A DNA stretch of 64,000 nt from Myxococcus qinghaiensis (GTDB lineage Bacteria > Myxococcota > Myxococcia > Myxococcales > Myxococcaceae), in contig NZ_JAKCFA010000004.1 in the NCBI RefSeq assembly GCF_024198215.1, positions 186,001-250,000 on the forward strand. Direction: 5' to 3'. The position numbers were made by a program, and so were the translations under genes. Numbering within the stretch: the first letter of the stretch is position 1; every line of letters starts with the position of its first letter. The notes under the pieces were generated by a model that was not told the DNA's origin, ran no database searches, and saw only the letters and a program-made list of their open reading frames with translations. Of the stretch, positions 53,297 to 62,778 are shown one piece after another.

Positions 53297-54889
53297 ATGC
53301 GCCCCCTTCCGCGCTCCGCGTGGCCGCTGCTCCCCCTCCTGCTCCTGTCCTGCTCCGACGCGGGCCTCTATGCCATTGACGGGCGTGGGGCCAACCAAGG
53401 CGACCGCGCCAACTTCTCCGGCACCGTGTGTGTCCCGCTCGCGGGCGGCGACGCGTTTCCCACCAAGGTCCTCTTCGCGCTGCAGGGCGGCGAGGGCGTG
53501 GAGACGGAAATCGTGGGCTACGCCACGGACGGCCTGTCCACGCTCTCCAGCCGCTTCTCCGGCCCGTTCGTGAAGTTCGGCCTGGTCGCCTACCACTCGG
53601 TGGCGACCGGAATCCTCGGCGGCTTCTCCGACGCGGCGGACTTCCAGGCCGCGCTGCCGCGCTTCGCCACCTATCAAGAGTCGGGGCCCGTCAGCGTCCG
53701 CTCCTCGCTGCGGCTGGCGAAGACGCTCCTGTCCGGCGACATGCAGACGGCGTGTCGCGGCGAGGTGGCCCGCACGCGCTACATGGTGGTGGTCGTCATC
53801 CGCAGCCAGGACACCAGCTGCTTCAACCCGGCCTTCAACATCGGCCTGGACGCGGCCTGCAACGCGCTGACGGACAAGGTCGCCTGCAGCGAGTGCGAGC
53901 TCACCGCCGTCACCGGTGAAATCAAGGCGCTGGCCCAGCAGTACGGCGCGGGCGAGGTGGTGGTGCAGCCCATCTACGTCCGCGGCGCCGTGGCGGACCC
54001 CTCCACGCGCGCGCACGTCGCGGCCATTGCCCACGCGGGTGGCACCGAGCCCATTGAAACGGACGCGGTGGGCCTGTCCGCCACCCTCAGCGGGCTGAAG
54101 TACACGGCGCGCACGAACTCCCTCAAGCTCAAGCGCTTCCTCGCCTTCAACCGCAACGTCGTCGTGCGCGCCGGCCAGGTGCTCGCCGACAGCGACGGTG
54201 ACGGCCTGCCCGACGTGGACGAGGACGCGCTCGGCACGGACCCGCTGCAGCTCGACTCGGACCAGGACGGCCTGATGGATGGCCTGGAGGTCCGCGTGGG
54301 GTTGGATCCGCTCGTGCCCGACGTCATCAACGGCTGCAGCATCTCCGTGGACGAGGACGGCGACCGGCTCAACACCTGCGAGGAGCGCGTGCTGGGCACC
54401 AACCCCTGCATCGGCGACACCGATGGCGACACCATCCCGGACCTCGTGGAGGCGCTGTCGCAGACCAACCCGCTGGTGCCGGAGGACCTGCTCGACTCGG
54501 ACCGCGACGGGCTGACCAACGTCGCGGAGATTGAAGCCCACGGCGACCCCCTCAGCGCCGACCTCGACTTCCACCGCGAGCGCGGCTACGGCTACGACCT
54601 GGTGGAGACGGACCCCACCATCGACGGGCGCACCTGCTACGCGACGCGCGTGGAGAACATCTCCCTCGTCGCGACGCGCGAGCGGCCCCACCCGCTCATC
54701 CCGGGCGAGGTCATCCCCGCGGGCACCAACGAGGTGTACCTCTACCTCCAGGCCGGCCGGGACAATGACCCGCGCGGCGCGGGCATCGGCTCGCTGCTCA
54801 TCCAGCCCATCCAGTACGACAAGGACGAGGGACGTACCCCCTCCGGCATCCTCCCCCTCGACCCCGAGGCCTTCATCCTCGGAACGTGA
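53297..54889 (+). CDS. VWA-like lipoprotein with TSP3-type repeats, metal site lost
   Basis: A 530-residue lipoprotein with lipobox LLSC (Cys19), starting at the ATG at 53297. The N-terminus (CSDAGLYAIDGRG...GTVCVPLAGGDAFPTKVLFAL) aligns with those of the genes at 56421 and 58406. Where these have DxSxS, this protein has LQGGEG, so the VWA-like domain should not bind metal. Calcium-binding TSP3-type motifs follow (DSDGDGLPDVDEDALGTDP, DSDQDGLMDGLEV, DEDGDRLNTCEE, DTDGDTIPDLVEA, DSDRDGLTNVAEI). A shared C-terminal domain begins at GRTCYATRVENISLV. Likely an outer-membrane surface protein. Confidence 0.78.
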   Translation: MRPLPRSAWPLLPLLLLSCSDAGLYAIDGRGANQGDRANFSGTVCVPLAGGDAFPTKVLFALQGGEGVETEIVGYATDGLSTLSSRFSGPFVKFGLVAYHSVATGILGGFSDAADFQAALPRFATYQESGPVSVRSSLRLAKTLLSGDMQTACRGEVARTRYMVVVVIRSQDTSCFNPAFNIGLDAACNALTDKVACSECELTAVTGEIKALAQQYGAGEVVVQPIYVRGAVADPSTRAHVAAIAHAGGTEPIETDAVGLSATLSGLKYTARTNSLKLKRFLAFNRNVVVRAGQVLADSDGDGLPDVDEDALGTDPLQLDSDQDGLMDGLEVRVGLDPLVPDVINGCSISVDEDGDRLNTCEERVLGTNPCIGDTDGDTIPDLVEALSQTNPLVPEDLLDSDRDGLTNVAEIEAHGDPLSADLDFHRERGYGYDLVETDPTIDGRTCYATRVENISLVATRERPHPLIPGEVIPAGTNEVYLYLQAGRDNDPRGAGIGSLLIQPIQYDKDEGRTPSGILPLDPEAFILGT

Positions 54890-54899
54890 TCCACCCATG

Positions 54900-54921
54900 A
54901 GTGAGGGGTCTACCCCTCGCT
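54900..54921 (+). terminator. Hairpin after the degenerate VWA gene
   Basis: A 9-bp stem (AGTGAGGGG/CCCCTCGCT, one G-T pair) with a 4-base loop, 10 bases past the stop at 54889. No T-run. It separates this gene from the five-gene group that follows. Confidence 0.45.
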
Positions 54922-55059
54922 TGGACTGGGGAGTGCCCCCCACACTCTCCTGTCCACACCCTGATGCGCCGCGCACAAACGCCCGAAATTGTTGGAATTT
55001 GCTCCGGGCAAGGGTGCGGATCGTCTCTTGCTAATGGCCCGGGGCTGAAAGGAGTCACC

Positions 55060-56385
55060 ATGACACTCGTTCGTCTCGCTCCCGCGCTGCTGCTCGGGGC
55101 CTTCCTCGTCGTGAATCCTGGCACCGCCCAGGCGCAGAACAACGACAACCCTGACAACCCGGAATGCCTCGGCGATAGCTGCGGCCGCCCCCAAGAGGTG
55201 GGTGGAGGTTGTGGCTGTGGTTGTGGCTCCGTGTGGGTGAACTACACGGACGACGGCGACACCCTGTCGTACACGGATGACGCGGATGGCGACGGCCGCG
55301 CGGACGACCGGGACAACTGCCCGTTCGCCTCCAACCGCGACCAGACGGACGGCGAGAGCGACGGCGTTGGCAACGTCTGCGACAACTGCCCGGGCGTCTC
55401 CAACTTCCAGCAGCGCGACGCCGACGGTGATGGCCAGGGCGACGACTGCGACGCGGACCAGGACAACGACGGCGTCGCCAACGAGGCGGACAACTGCCCG
55501 CTGATTCCGAACGCGGACCAGTCCAACCTGGACAGCGACGCGCTCGGCGACGTGTGCGACGCGGACGACGACAACGACGGCGTGGCGGACGGCGCGGACA
55601 ACTGCCCGCGGCGGGCCAACCCGGACCAGGTGATGCCGGCGGATGGCAGCCAGTGCCGCGTGGACGCGGACGGCGACAACATCTCCGACAACGGCGACAA
55701 CTGCCCCGGTATCGCCAACCCGGACCAGGCCGACAAGGACAACGACGGCCTGGGTGACGCGTGCGACGCGGACATCGACGACGACAGCATCCTCAACGAC
55801 GCCGACAACTGCCGTGACGTGGCCAACCGCGAGCAGGCGGACGACGACCGCGACGGCCTGGGCGATGCGTGCGACCGGCTCTACTGCCTCGTGGTGGACC
55901 CCACCCAGAAGGAGAAGTGCCTGGACCCGACGACGTCCTTCGCGGTCAGCGCCGGTGGCACCATGCGCCTGGAGAAGTCGGGCGACACGCTGCGTCCGCC
56001 GCTCTTCGCCAACCGCAACGGCGCGGCCATGGAGTACCGCTGGACGGTGACGAAGCGCCCCGACGGCTCCAACGCCGTGGTGGAGAACCCCCAGGGCGCG
56101 GTGACGCTCAGCCGCAACTGGCAGTACACCTACGTGGACGGCAGCGTCCCCGCCTTCGTGCCGGACACCGAGGGCACGTACGAGCTGACCGTGGAGGCCC
56201 GCCTGGCCTTCGCCGACCGCGTCTTCCCGGACAGCCGCGTCGCCACCTCCACCCTCGTGCTGACGGTGGGCCAGGGTGATGACGAAGGCTCCAACTGCAG
56301 CTCCGTGCCCGCGGGCTTCAGCGCCACGGCCCTTGGCGCCGCGCTGCTGGGCGTGCTGATGCGCCGTCGTCGCCGCGAGCAGTAA
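55060..56385 (+). CDS. TSP3-repeat protein with MYXO-CTERM-like tail
   Basis: A 441-residue exported protein; AAAGGAG precedes the ATG at 55060. Signal peptide 1-25. A glycine/cysteine string (GGGCGCGCGS) is followed by about seven calcium-binding TSP3-type repeats (e.g. DADGDGRADDRDNCPFASNRDQ, DADQDNDGVANEADNCPL). Then comes an Ig/PKD-like domain (about 300-400). The C-terminus has a cysteine, a hydrophobic helix and an arginine cluster (NCSS, ATALGAALLGVL, MRRRRREQ). This is the layout of MYXO-CTERM sorting signals, which in myxobacteria lead to cleavage and surface anchoring. It is the first gene of a tight run to 62574. Confidence 0.85.
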   Translation: MTLVRLAPALLLGAFLVVNPGTAQAQNNDNPDNPECLGDSCGRPQEVGGGCGCGCGSVWVNYTDDGDTLSYTDDADGDGRADDRDNCPFASNRDQTDGESDGVGNVCDNCPGVSNFQQRDADGDGQGDDCDADQDNDGVANEADNCPLIPNADQSNLDSDALGDVCDADDDNDGVADGADNCPRRANPDQVMPADGSQCRVDADGDNISDNGDNCPGIANPDQADKDNDGLGDACDADIDDDSILNDADNCRDVANREQADDDRDGLGDACDRLYCLVVDPTQKEKCLDPTTSFAVSAGGTMRLEKSGDTLRPPLFANRNGAAMEYRWTVTKRPDGSNAVVENPQGAVTLSRNWQYTYVDGSVPAFVPDTEGTYELTVEARLAFADRVFPDSRVATSTLVLTVGQGDDEGSNCSSVPAGFSATALGAALLGVLMRRRRREQ

Positions 56386-56420
56386 ATCCCGCTGTCTGTC
56401 GCCAGGAGGTCGTTCCCCAT

Positions 56421-58409
56421 ATGCGCCGCCTTCTTCGTTTCCCGCTGTTCGCGGCGGGCCTCCTGGCCACGGGACTGTTGTCCTGTACCGACTCGATGCT
56501 GGAGCCTCGGGCGGAGCAGCAGTCCCACATCGATGACCGGGTGATGCTCCAGGGGCGCGTCTGCACGCGCCCGCCCAACCCCGCCGGCTTCCCCGTGAAG
56601 GTGGTGGTGGTCATCGACGAGTCGGGCAGCATGTGCATCTCCGACCCGCCCGGCGCGCAGCTGGACAGCGGCTTCTGTCAGCAGGCCGAGGTGCAGGCCA
56701 TCATCCCGCCCGGCGTCACCGAGCCCGCGCGCGTGCGCGCCCTCAAGCGCCTGGTCGGGCAGTTCCGGCAGATCAACGCGGCGGGCGGCAACGTGCAGGT
56801 GTCCGTCGCCCCCTTCGAGACGAACGTGCGCAACGTCTGGCCTCCCGCCACGACGGGTGACCGCTTCGCCCGGCCGGACACCAACATCGACACCTATATC
56901 GATGGACTGCAGAGCCAGCTGGGCAAGGGCACCGACTACCAGGGCGCCCTGTCGTACGCCTACAGCCTCATTGCCAGCGACATCAACGCCGTCGCGCTGT
57001 CCAACCCGGAAGTGCTGCCGCGCACCCGCTACGTCGTCGTCTTCCTCACCGACGGCACGCCGTACCCGCGCTGCTCCGCCACCGACAACCTCAGCGTCTA
57101 CGCCAGCCCGGACAGCCCGGACCTGACGTGGGCGGACTCCCTCATCGGGTTCTGCAACGCCACCAATACGACGGACCAGATTGACGGCTTCGAGATTGGA
57201 ACGGACCGCAACCAGAACTACCAGCTCTTCAGCTACGTGCGCCGGCTGATGGAGCTGAAGGACCAGTACAACGTGGGCGACGTGCGCATGCACACGGTGC
57301 TGCTGTTCAACCAGGAGGCCGTGCGCGCCTGCGGCACCATCTGCGAGCAGATCTACGGCGTCTACCCGGGCGTGGCGCCGGCCGAGTACCCGGCCGCGGC
57401 GAAGAAGATCGCCGCCTGGCTGCTGACGCGCTTCGCGGAGATGGGCAACGGCGTGTACCAGGAGTTCAACGACACCGCCGAAATCTCCAACCTGGGCCTG
57501 GGCGCGCTGGACTACTCGTCCTTTGCCTCGCGCAACGTGATGAAGACGCTGATGGTGGAGCCGCTCAGCTCCGGGCCGGGGCTGGAGTCGCGGGTGATAG
57601 ACAGCGACGGCGACGGCGTGCCGGACGACGTGGACAACTCCTTCACGCTGAAGACCAACCCGTTCAACGCCGACAGCGACCGGGACTGCCTGAGCGACGG
57701 CTTCGAGCTGCGCCGCGAGGACCAGGGCTTCAAGGCGGCCAATGATTTGGACGCGCGCGGGTGTGACCCGGACTCTCCGCTGACGCCGCGCTGCACGTGC
57801 CGCGACACGGATGGAGACGGCCTGTCGCAGTTCGCGGAAGGGTACCTGCGCACGCGAGAGACGATTGTCGACAGCGATGGTGACGGCGTCCCCGACAGCA
57901 TCGAGGCGCGCTGGGGGCTGAACCCGATGGAGCCCAGCGTGGCGGGCCTGGACACGGACGGCGACGGCCTGCCGGACGAGGTGGAGCTGCGCGCGGGCAC
58001 GGACCCCACGCGTCGGGACAGGGCCTTCTTCGAGAAGAACGGCTTCCAGTACGAGACGCGCATCGCGGAGGTCCTGCCCAACGGCAGCATCTGCTACGAC
58101 TACACCGTCACCAACCTCCAGATGGTGACGACGCCGGACCGCGTGGGGGCGAAGCAGGGCTTCAACCTCTTCAAGCTGTGGTTCGCGGAGGCGCCCGAGA
58201 GCGGCGTGGCCACCGACTACGGCGTGTGGCGCTCGGCCTGCGCCTGGTCCCAGTACTCGCCCCCGGGCGTGCGCGTGCCGGTGGGCCCGGAGCTGACGCT
58301 GACGAACGACAACTTCTTGGTGCCCACGGAGCTGGGCAACCCCTGGGAGAACCAGGGGCGCTGCGTGGGCGCGACGCCCGCCGGCCAGCAGGGAGGATTC
58401 ACCCCGTGA
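56421..58409 (+). CDS. VWA lipoprotein with TSP3-type repeats
   Basis: A 662-residue lipoprotein with lipobox LLSC (Cys22). The VWA domain has the MIDAS sequence DESGS at 66-70 (VVVVIDESGSMC) and a later VVVFLTDGTP, so it should bind a divalent metal and a protein or polymer ligand. Many cysteines suggest disulfides. Four to five TSP3-type calcium motifs follow (DSDGDGVPDDVDN, DSDRDCLSDGFEL, DTDGDGLSQFAEG, DSDGDGVPDSIEA, DTDGDGLPDEVEL). The C-terminal domain starts near CYDYTVTNLQMVT and is shared with the paralogues. Comparable in kind to CglB, the VWA adhesin of the Glt machine. The stop overlaps the next start. Confidence 0.87.
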   Translation: MRRLLRFPLFAAGLLATGLLSCTDSMLEPRAEQQSHIDDRVMLQGRVCTRPPNPAGFPVKVVVVIDESGSMCISDPPGAQLDSGFCQQAEVQAIIPPGVTEPARVRALKRLVGQFRQINAAGGNVQVSVAPFETNVRNVWPPATTGDRFARPDTNIDTYIDGLQSQLGKGTDYQGALSYAYSLIASDINAVALSNPEVLPRTRYVVVFLTDGTPYPRCSATDNLSVYASPDSPDLTWADSLIGFCNATNTTDQIDGFEIGTDRNQNYQLFSYVRRLMELKDQYNVGDVRMHTVLLFNQEAVRACGTICEQIYGVYPGVAPAEYPAAAKKIAAWLLTRFAEMGNGVYQEFNDTAEISNLGLGALDYSSFASRNVMKTLMVEPLSSGPGLESRVIDSDGDGVPDDVDNSFTLKTNPFNADSDRDCLSDGFELRREDQGFKAANDLDARGCDPDSPLTPRCTCRDTDGDGLSQFAEGYLRTRETIVDSDGDGVPDSIEARWGLNPMEPSVAGLDTDGDGLPDEVELRAGTDPTRRDRAFFEKNGFQYETRIAEVLPNGSICYDYTVTNLQMVTTPDRVGAKQGFNLFKLWFAEAPESGVATDYGVWRSACAWSQYSPPGVRVPVGPELTLTNDNFLVPTELGNPWENQGRCVGATPAGQQGGFTP

Positions 58410-60154
58410 GTGTGGCTGGACGTCTCCTGGCGGGCCTGCTCGTCGCCCTCGTGCTGGTGGTGGCCTGCTCCGATTCGTATCTGTATGACCCGCGCCGGGA
58501 CGTGGAAGTCCCCGTGGACCGGGCCATCTCGATGCAGGGCCGCTTCTGCACGGTGGGCTCCAACGAGGTGGTGCGCCCCATCAAGCTCATCATCGCCATG
58601 GACGCCTCGCAGTCCATGCGCGTGAGCGACCCGGACGGCACGCGCGCCACCGCGCTGGTGGACCTCATCCAGAACCTGCCCAGGGACCCGGAGGTCTACC
58701 TGGCGGTGGTGGTCTTCGCCGGCAGCACCACGGCGTTCCTCACCCAGGCGCCGGGCAACCCTCCGCAGGACGGCTTCGTGCAGGTGTCCAGCATGGACGA
58801 CGCCCGGATGCGCCAGCTCACCGAGCAGCTGCTCACCTTCCGCAACCCGGACAACTCCCCGAACCGGGACTCGACGGACTTCGTCAAGCCGCTGTCGGAC
58901 ATCTACTCGCTCATCAACACGGACATCGCGCGCAGCCGGCTGGAGCCGGGCGGGCAGCAGGCGCTGGCGCAGGCGCGCTACTCGCTCGTGTTCCTGTCGG
59001 ACGGCCGTCCCACCACGGACCAGGACGACGAGCTGCTCCAGGGTGACGCGGTGGTGCGCATCCGTCAGCTCCGGGACCTGGTGGAGGACGTGCGCGTCAA
59101 CACCGTGCACGTCTTCAACCCCACGCAGCCGGTGTCGTCGGTGTGCGACTTGTCGGGCGACGGTGGCTGCCCGCTGCTCATCATCAACCAGAACGCGGAC
59201 CGGCTGGAGAAGATGGCCGCGCTGGGCGGCGGCAACTTCCGGGACTTCCGCAACAACGAGCCCATCAACTTCCTGGACTTCTCCTTCGGGCAGGTGCGCC
59301 GCACGTTCATCGTGAAGGAGGTCATCGCGACCAACTTCTCCGCGCCGCCGGGCAGCCCGCTGGACGAGGCGGACACGGACGGGGACGGCCTGTCGGACGC
59401 GCGCGAGGCCGTGGTGGGGACGAACCCCAACCTGATGGACACCGACGGTGACGGCTTCAGCGACGGCGTGGAGGTCTACTTCCGCGACCGCGGCGTGGAC
59501 TTCGACCCCACGCAGGTGGCGGACCCGGACGGTGGCGGCCTGGACAAGGGCTGTCCTCCGGCGCTGCGCGCGACGGACAACGACTGTGACGGGCTCCTGG
59601 ACTGCGACGAGCAGTTCATCGGCACCAACGCGACGCTGGCGGACAGCGACCGCGACGGCGTGCCGGACGGCATCGAATGGCGCGGCGGCACGCAGGGCGC
59701 GAGCAACGACCTGGACGAGGACCCGGACAACGACGGGCTGACGAGCCGCCAGGAGCTGCGCCTGCACACCCGCCCGCTGGAGGTGGACACCGCCAATCTG
59801 GCGGCGGAGGGCTACCGGTACGCCTTCGAGGCGGACGGGCCTCCGGATGAGCTGGGCCGGCAGTGCTACACGCTGCGCGTGGACAACGTGCTCCTGGCGC
59901 CCACCGTGGCCGCCGCGGACGACGCGGGTGTCGTCACGCGCGGCGCGGGCTTCAACAACGTGGCGTTGTCCGTGGCGATGGTGCCCGCGGATGACCCGAC
60001 CGCGCGCACCCAGGTGCGCACCTTCCGCGTGGACTCCGTGCGCTACCCGGTGGGCGGCATCAAGTCGCCCGCCGACGGCATCATCCGCGTAGCCCCCGAG
60101 GACTTCGTCGACGGCTGCCCCGGCCGCGCCGACGTCTCGCTTCCGACGCCGTGA
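58406..60154 (+). CDS. VWA lipoprotein with TSP3-type repeats, third paralogue
   Basis: A 582-residue lipoprotein starting at GTG 58406, which overlaps the previous stop and has GGGAGG 9 bases upstream. Lipobox VVAC (Cys21). MIDAS DASQS at 65-69 (LIIAMDASQSMRVSD), then LVFLSDGRPTTD. The TSP3 part includes DTDGDGLSDAREAVVGTNP, DTDGDGFSDGVEV, DNDCDGLLDCDEQ, DSDRDGVPDGIEW and DPDNDGLTSRQEL. The shared C-terminal domain starts at QCYTLRVDNVLLAP. The frame extends far upstream inside the previous gene and is not coding there. Confidence 0.87.
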   Translation: MSVAGRLLAGLLVALVLVVACSDSYLYDPRRDVEVPVDRAISMQGRFCTVGSNEVVRPIKLIIAMDASQSMRVSDPDGTRATALVDLIQNLPRDPEVYLAVVVFAGSTTAFLTQAPGNPPQDGFVQVSSMDDARMRQLTEQLLTFRNPDNSPNRDSTDFVKPLSDIYSLINTDIARSRLEPGGQQALAQARYSLVFLSDGRPTTDQDDELLQGDAVVRIRQLRDLVEDVRVNTVHVFNPTQPVSSVCDLSGDGGCPLLIINQNADRLEKMAALGGGNFRDFRNNEPINFLDFSFGQVRRTFIVKEVIATNFSAPPGSPLDEADTDGDGLSDAREAVVGTNPNLMDTDGDGFSDGVEVYFRDRGVDFDPTQVADPDGGGLDKGCPPALRATDNDCDGLLDCDEQFIGTNATLADSDRDGVPDGIEWRGGTQGASNDLDEDPDNDGLTSRQELRLHTRPLEVDTANLAAEGYRYAFEADGPPDELGRQCYTLRVDNVLLAPTVAAADDAGVVTRGAGFNNVALSVAMVPADDPTARTQVRTFRVDSVRYPVGGIKSPADGIIRVAPEDFVDGCPGRADVSLPTP

Positions 60155-60168
60155 GAATCGACGCTCCC

Positions 60169-62574
60169 ATGAAGACCCAAGTCCGACTGTTGTCGCTCGC
60201 GCTGCTCGCCCTCGCCGCCTGCTCCTCCGGGGGCGATGACAAGGAGGACGCGGGCACGCCCCAGGTGCAGGACCTCTGCAACAGCCGGGAAGAGGCGCTG
60301 TCGCTGGCCGAGTGCGAGCTGAAGCCCGGTGAGCCGCTGGAGCGCCTGCTCGTGAAGGAAGGCACGGCGCGCGAGGGCGACCAGGACTGGTACCGCATCG
60401 TCCTGCCCGCCAACACCAGCGCGCGCACGCTGCTCAACCTGAACGGCGTCTACGTGGCCTCCAGCACCCCGGTGCAGCTGTCCATCAGCGTGCTGGGGCC
60501 GCTGCCTGACGGGACGGAGGGCTCGCTGGCGAAGAAGGACGACAAGCACGGCCAGGGCGCGCCGAAGCCGGTGGACATGGTGGTGCCGCTGCGCGAGGAC
60601 CTGAAGGGCAAGACGCTGCTGGTGCTGGTGCAGGACGCGCCGGACGTCGTCTCCCAGCCCAAGTTCGACGCGCGCAACCCCTACCGGTTGACGCTGCAAA
60701 TCACCGAGAACCCGGACACGCACGAGCCCAACGACGCCCTCGCCGCCGCCACGCCGCTGCCGCTGGCACCGCAGGGCGCGGGTGTGCAGGTGGGCACGAT
60801 TGCCGGCTTCCTGGCCACGGACAACGACGTGGACCGCTACACCTTCGACCTGCCTGCGGGGAAGGTGGCGTACGTGAGCGTGACGGCGCCGGACCAGGGC
60901 TTCGTGCCGAACTGGCGGCTGTCGTACCAGCTCTTGCGCCCTGGCTTCCTCGTGAAGGAGGAGAAGGAGTCCGAAGGCCAGGTGCCGCCGCAGGTGCGCC
61001 CGGGCGTGCTGGCGACGGCGCGCAAGGTGAAGGCGGATCAGGTGGGCAAGTGGATGCTGGTGGTGCGCGGCTACCGCGGCATCAGCGACCGGGACACGGC
61101 GCAGGGTGATGTGCGCCAGAACTACGACGTGGAGGTCCGCGTGCTGGACGAGGCGGACGCGCAGGACCAGACGCCGCCCGGCAACGACAAGGTGGCGGAC
61201 GCGGTGCAGCGAGGCCTGGCCACCCCGTCGCCTGCGTCGTCCACGTCCTTCACGGGGCGCATCGGCTACTTCGGGGACCAGGACTGGTACGGCGTGCAGC
61301 TGCCGGCATCTAACGTGCCCACGCGGCTGCGCTACCGCATGGTGCCGCTGGCCACCGGGGGCCGCTTCCCCGCGCTGCCGGACACGCCGGACCGCCAGGT
61401 GCTGGTGTTCACCCTGGTGACCAAGGGGGCGAACCTGGAGGAGTGGCGGACCTCGTGCACCAATGACTCGGCGGCGTGTCCCAAGGGCTACGGAGAGAAT
61501 CCGGACATCGTCGCGCTGGTGCAGGGCTACTGCCAGCGCCAGGATTTGCCGGCGCCCATGTGTCTGCACTCGCTGCGCGAGGAGACGGCGAACAACCCGC
61601 GCTTCACCAACCTGAGCAACTTCGAGGGGGTCATCCCCGTGCCGCCGCACGCGGGCATCGTGACGTACTACATCAACGTCCAGGACGACGGCACCAACTG
61701 GGCGGATGACAAGGACTACCGGCTGGACGTGACGTGGGAGGCGGAGGACGCGGACGAGGTCAGCCGCTACGGCGGGACGGCGACGGAGTCGCCGGTGTCC
61801 AAGTCCCTGGCCTCCACCACGGCCTTCCCCGCGCCGCCGGACACGGCGGAGTTCACCGCCACCGGCCGGCTGTCGCATGGTTACGGACGGCTGCGCAACG
61901 GCGATGACCGCATCAACGGCCGGGGCGTGCGCGGCCCCATGGACTACGACGCGGTGCCGTCCGACGTGGACTCCTTCATGTTCCAACTCCCCTCCGTGCC
62001 GCCGCCGGAAGACCGCGCGTGGCTGGTGCAGTGGGAGGTGGCGAAGCAGCAGGACGGTGGCTCGGTGCACGGCCTCGCGCTGGATTTGACCTTCTGTGAC
62101 GGCGACGCCCTGGCGGGCGCGGACGGAGGCACGGTGCCGGACAGCGGCATGGGCGAGGGCTGCGTGGCGGTGAGGACGGGCAGCCGCAACCAGGGGCTGA
62201 CGCTGGGCTACCGCTCGGACGCGCTGCGCGCCTGGCACACGCCGGCGAATGCTCCGCTGAGCAGCTTCCAGCCGCTGTTCACACTGGAGGAGCGCTCCGA
62301 CTCCACCGTCGTCACCCTGGCCCCGTATGCGTGCGGCTGCCTGGAGCGGCGCTTCATCCGCGGCGGGAAGATGCGCGTGGATGTGTCGGCGGCCGAGCGC
62401 ACTTCCTACGAGCAGGTGGAGTACACGCTGCGCACCGGCTACGGCGACTATCCCCAGTCGTACACGCGGGATGGCGGCGTGACGACGCAGTGCCCGGGGC
62501 TGGATGACGCGGGCACGCCGGATGGTGGTGTGGCTCCGCTGAGCGGGGGTTGTGCCTTCACCCGCCAGCCCTGA
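60169..62574 (+). CDS. Large lipoprotein with PPC-like domains
   Basis: An 801-residue lipoprotein with lipobox LAAC (Cys18) from ATG 60169; a GTG at 60151 overlapping the previous stop is the alternative. Three or more beta-sandwich units resemble bacterial pre-peptidase C-terminal (PPC) domains (EGDQDWYRIVLPANTSARTLLNLNGVYV; TNDNDVDRYTF-type AGFLATDNDVDRYTFDLPAGKVAYVSV; IGYFGDQDWYGVQLPASNVPTRLRYRM). No protease domain is attached. It closes the run of surface-type genes, 14 bases after the third VWA gene. Confidence 0.78.
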   Translation: MKTQVRLLSLALLALAACSSGGDDKEDAGTPQVQDLCNSREEALSLAECELKPGEPLERLLVKEGTAREGDQDWYRIVLPANTSARTLLNLNGVYVASSTPVQLSISVLGPLPDGTEGSLAKKDDKHGQGAPKPVDMVVPLREDLKGKTLLVLVQDAPDVVSQPKFDARNPYRLTLQITENPDTHEPNDALAAATPLPLAPQGAGVQVGTIAGFLATDNDVDRYTFDLPAGKVAYVSVTAPDQGFVPNWRLSYQLLRPGFLVKEEKESEGQVPPQVRPGVLATARKVKADQVGKWMLVVRGYRGISDRDTAQGDVRQNYDVEVRVLDEADAQDQTPPGNDKVADAVQRGLATPSPASSTSFTGRIGYFGDQDWYGVQLPASNVPTRLRYRMVPLATGGRFPALPDTPDRQVLVFTLVTKGANLEEWRTSCTNDSAACPKGYGENPDIVALVQGYCQRQDLPAPMCLHSLREETANNPRFTNLSNFEGVIPVPPHAGIVTYYINVQDDGTNWADDKDYRLDVTWEAEDADEVSRYGGTATESPVSKSLASTTAFPAPPDTAEFTATGRLSHGYGRLRNGDDRINGRGVRGPMDYDAVPSDVDSFMFQLPSVPPPEDRAWLVQWEVAKQQDGGSVHGLALDLTFCDGDALAGADGGTVPDSGMGEGCVAVRTGSRNQGLTLGYRSDALRAWHTPANAPLSSFQPLFTLEERSDSTVVTLAPYACGCLERRFIRGGKMRVDVSAAERTSYEQVEYTLRTGYGDYPQSYTRDGGVTTQCPGLDDAGTPDGGVAPLSGGCAFTRQP

Positions 62575-62587
62575 GTCGAAGGAGCAG

Positions 62588-62613
62588 GGTGGCCCGCTTC
62601 AAGCGCGGCCACC
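62588..62613. terminator. Strong hairpin between convergent genes
   Basis: GGTGGCC/GGCCACC with a further CGCTT/AAGCG part after a one-base bulge, starting 14 bases past the stop at 62574. Likely terminator for the surface-protein operon. The remaining gap to 62779 contains no gene I can support. Confidence 0.5.
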
Positions 62614-62778
62614 GGGTTCGGCTTTGGGTGGTGCGTGCGGGGAGACCCGGCTTGCAAGGGGCCGTCACCCGCTGGCTGGCTGGATGTGTGTGATTGCCCG
62701 CGAGCGGGCGGGCGAACGAATGACACCCACCTGGGTGGGGTGGCGGGTGGTGCCCGTCACCCTCCACCCGAGCAAGCC

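Noticed and set aside
55060..60154. Repetitive GAC/GAT-rich stretches as possible satellite repeats or CRISPR
   Set aside because: They encode calcium-binding TSP3-type repeats in frame. There is no spacer-repeat alternation of a CRISPR array.
60043..62238. A 731-codon minus-strand frame opposite the PPC-like lipoprotein gene
   Set aside because: Arg/His/Val low-complexity shadow of the plus-strand gene, which has a lipobox and domains.
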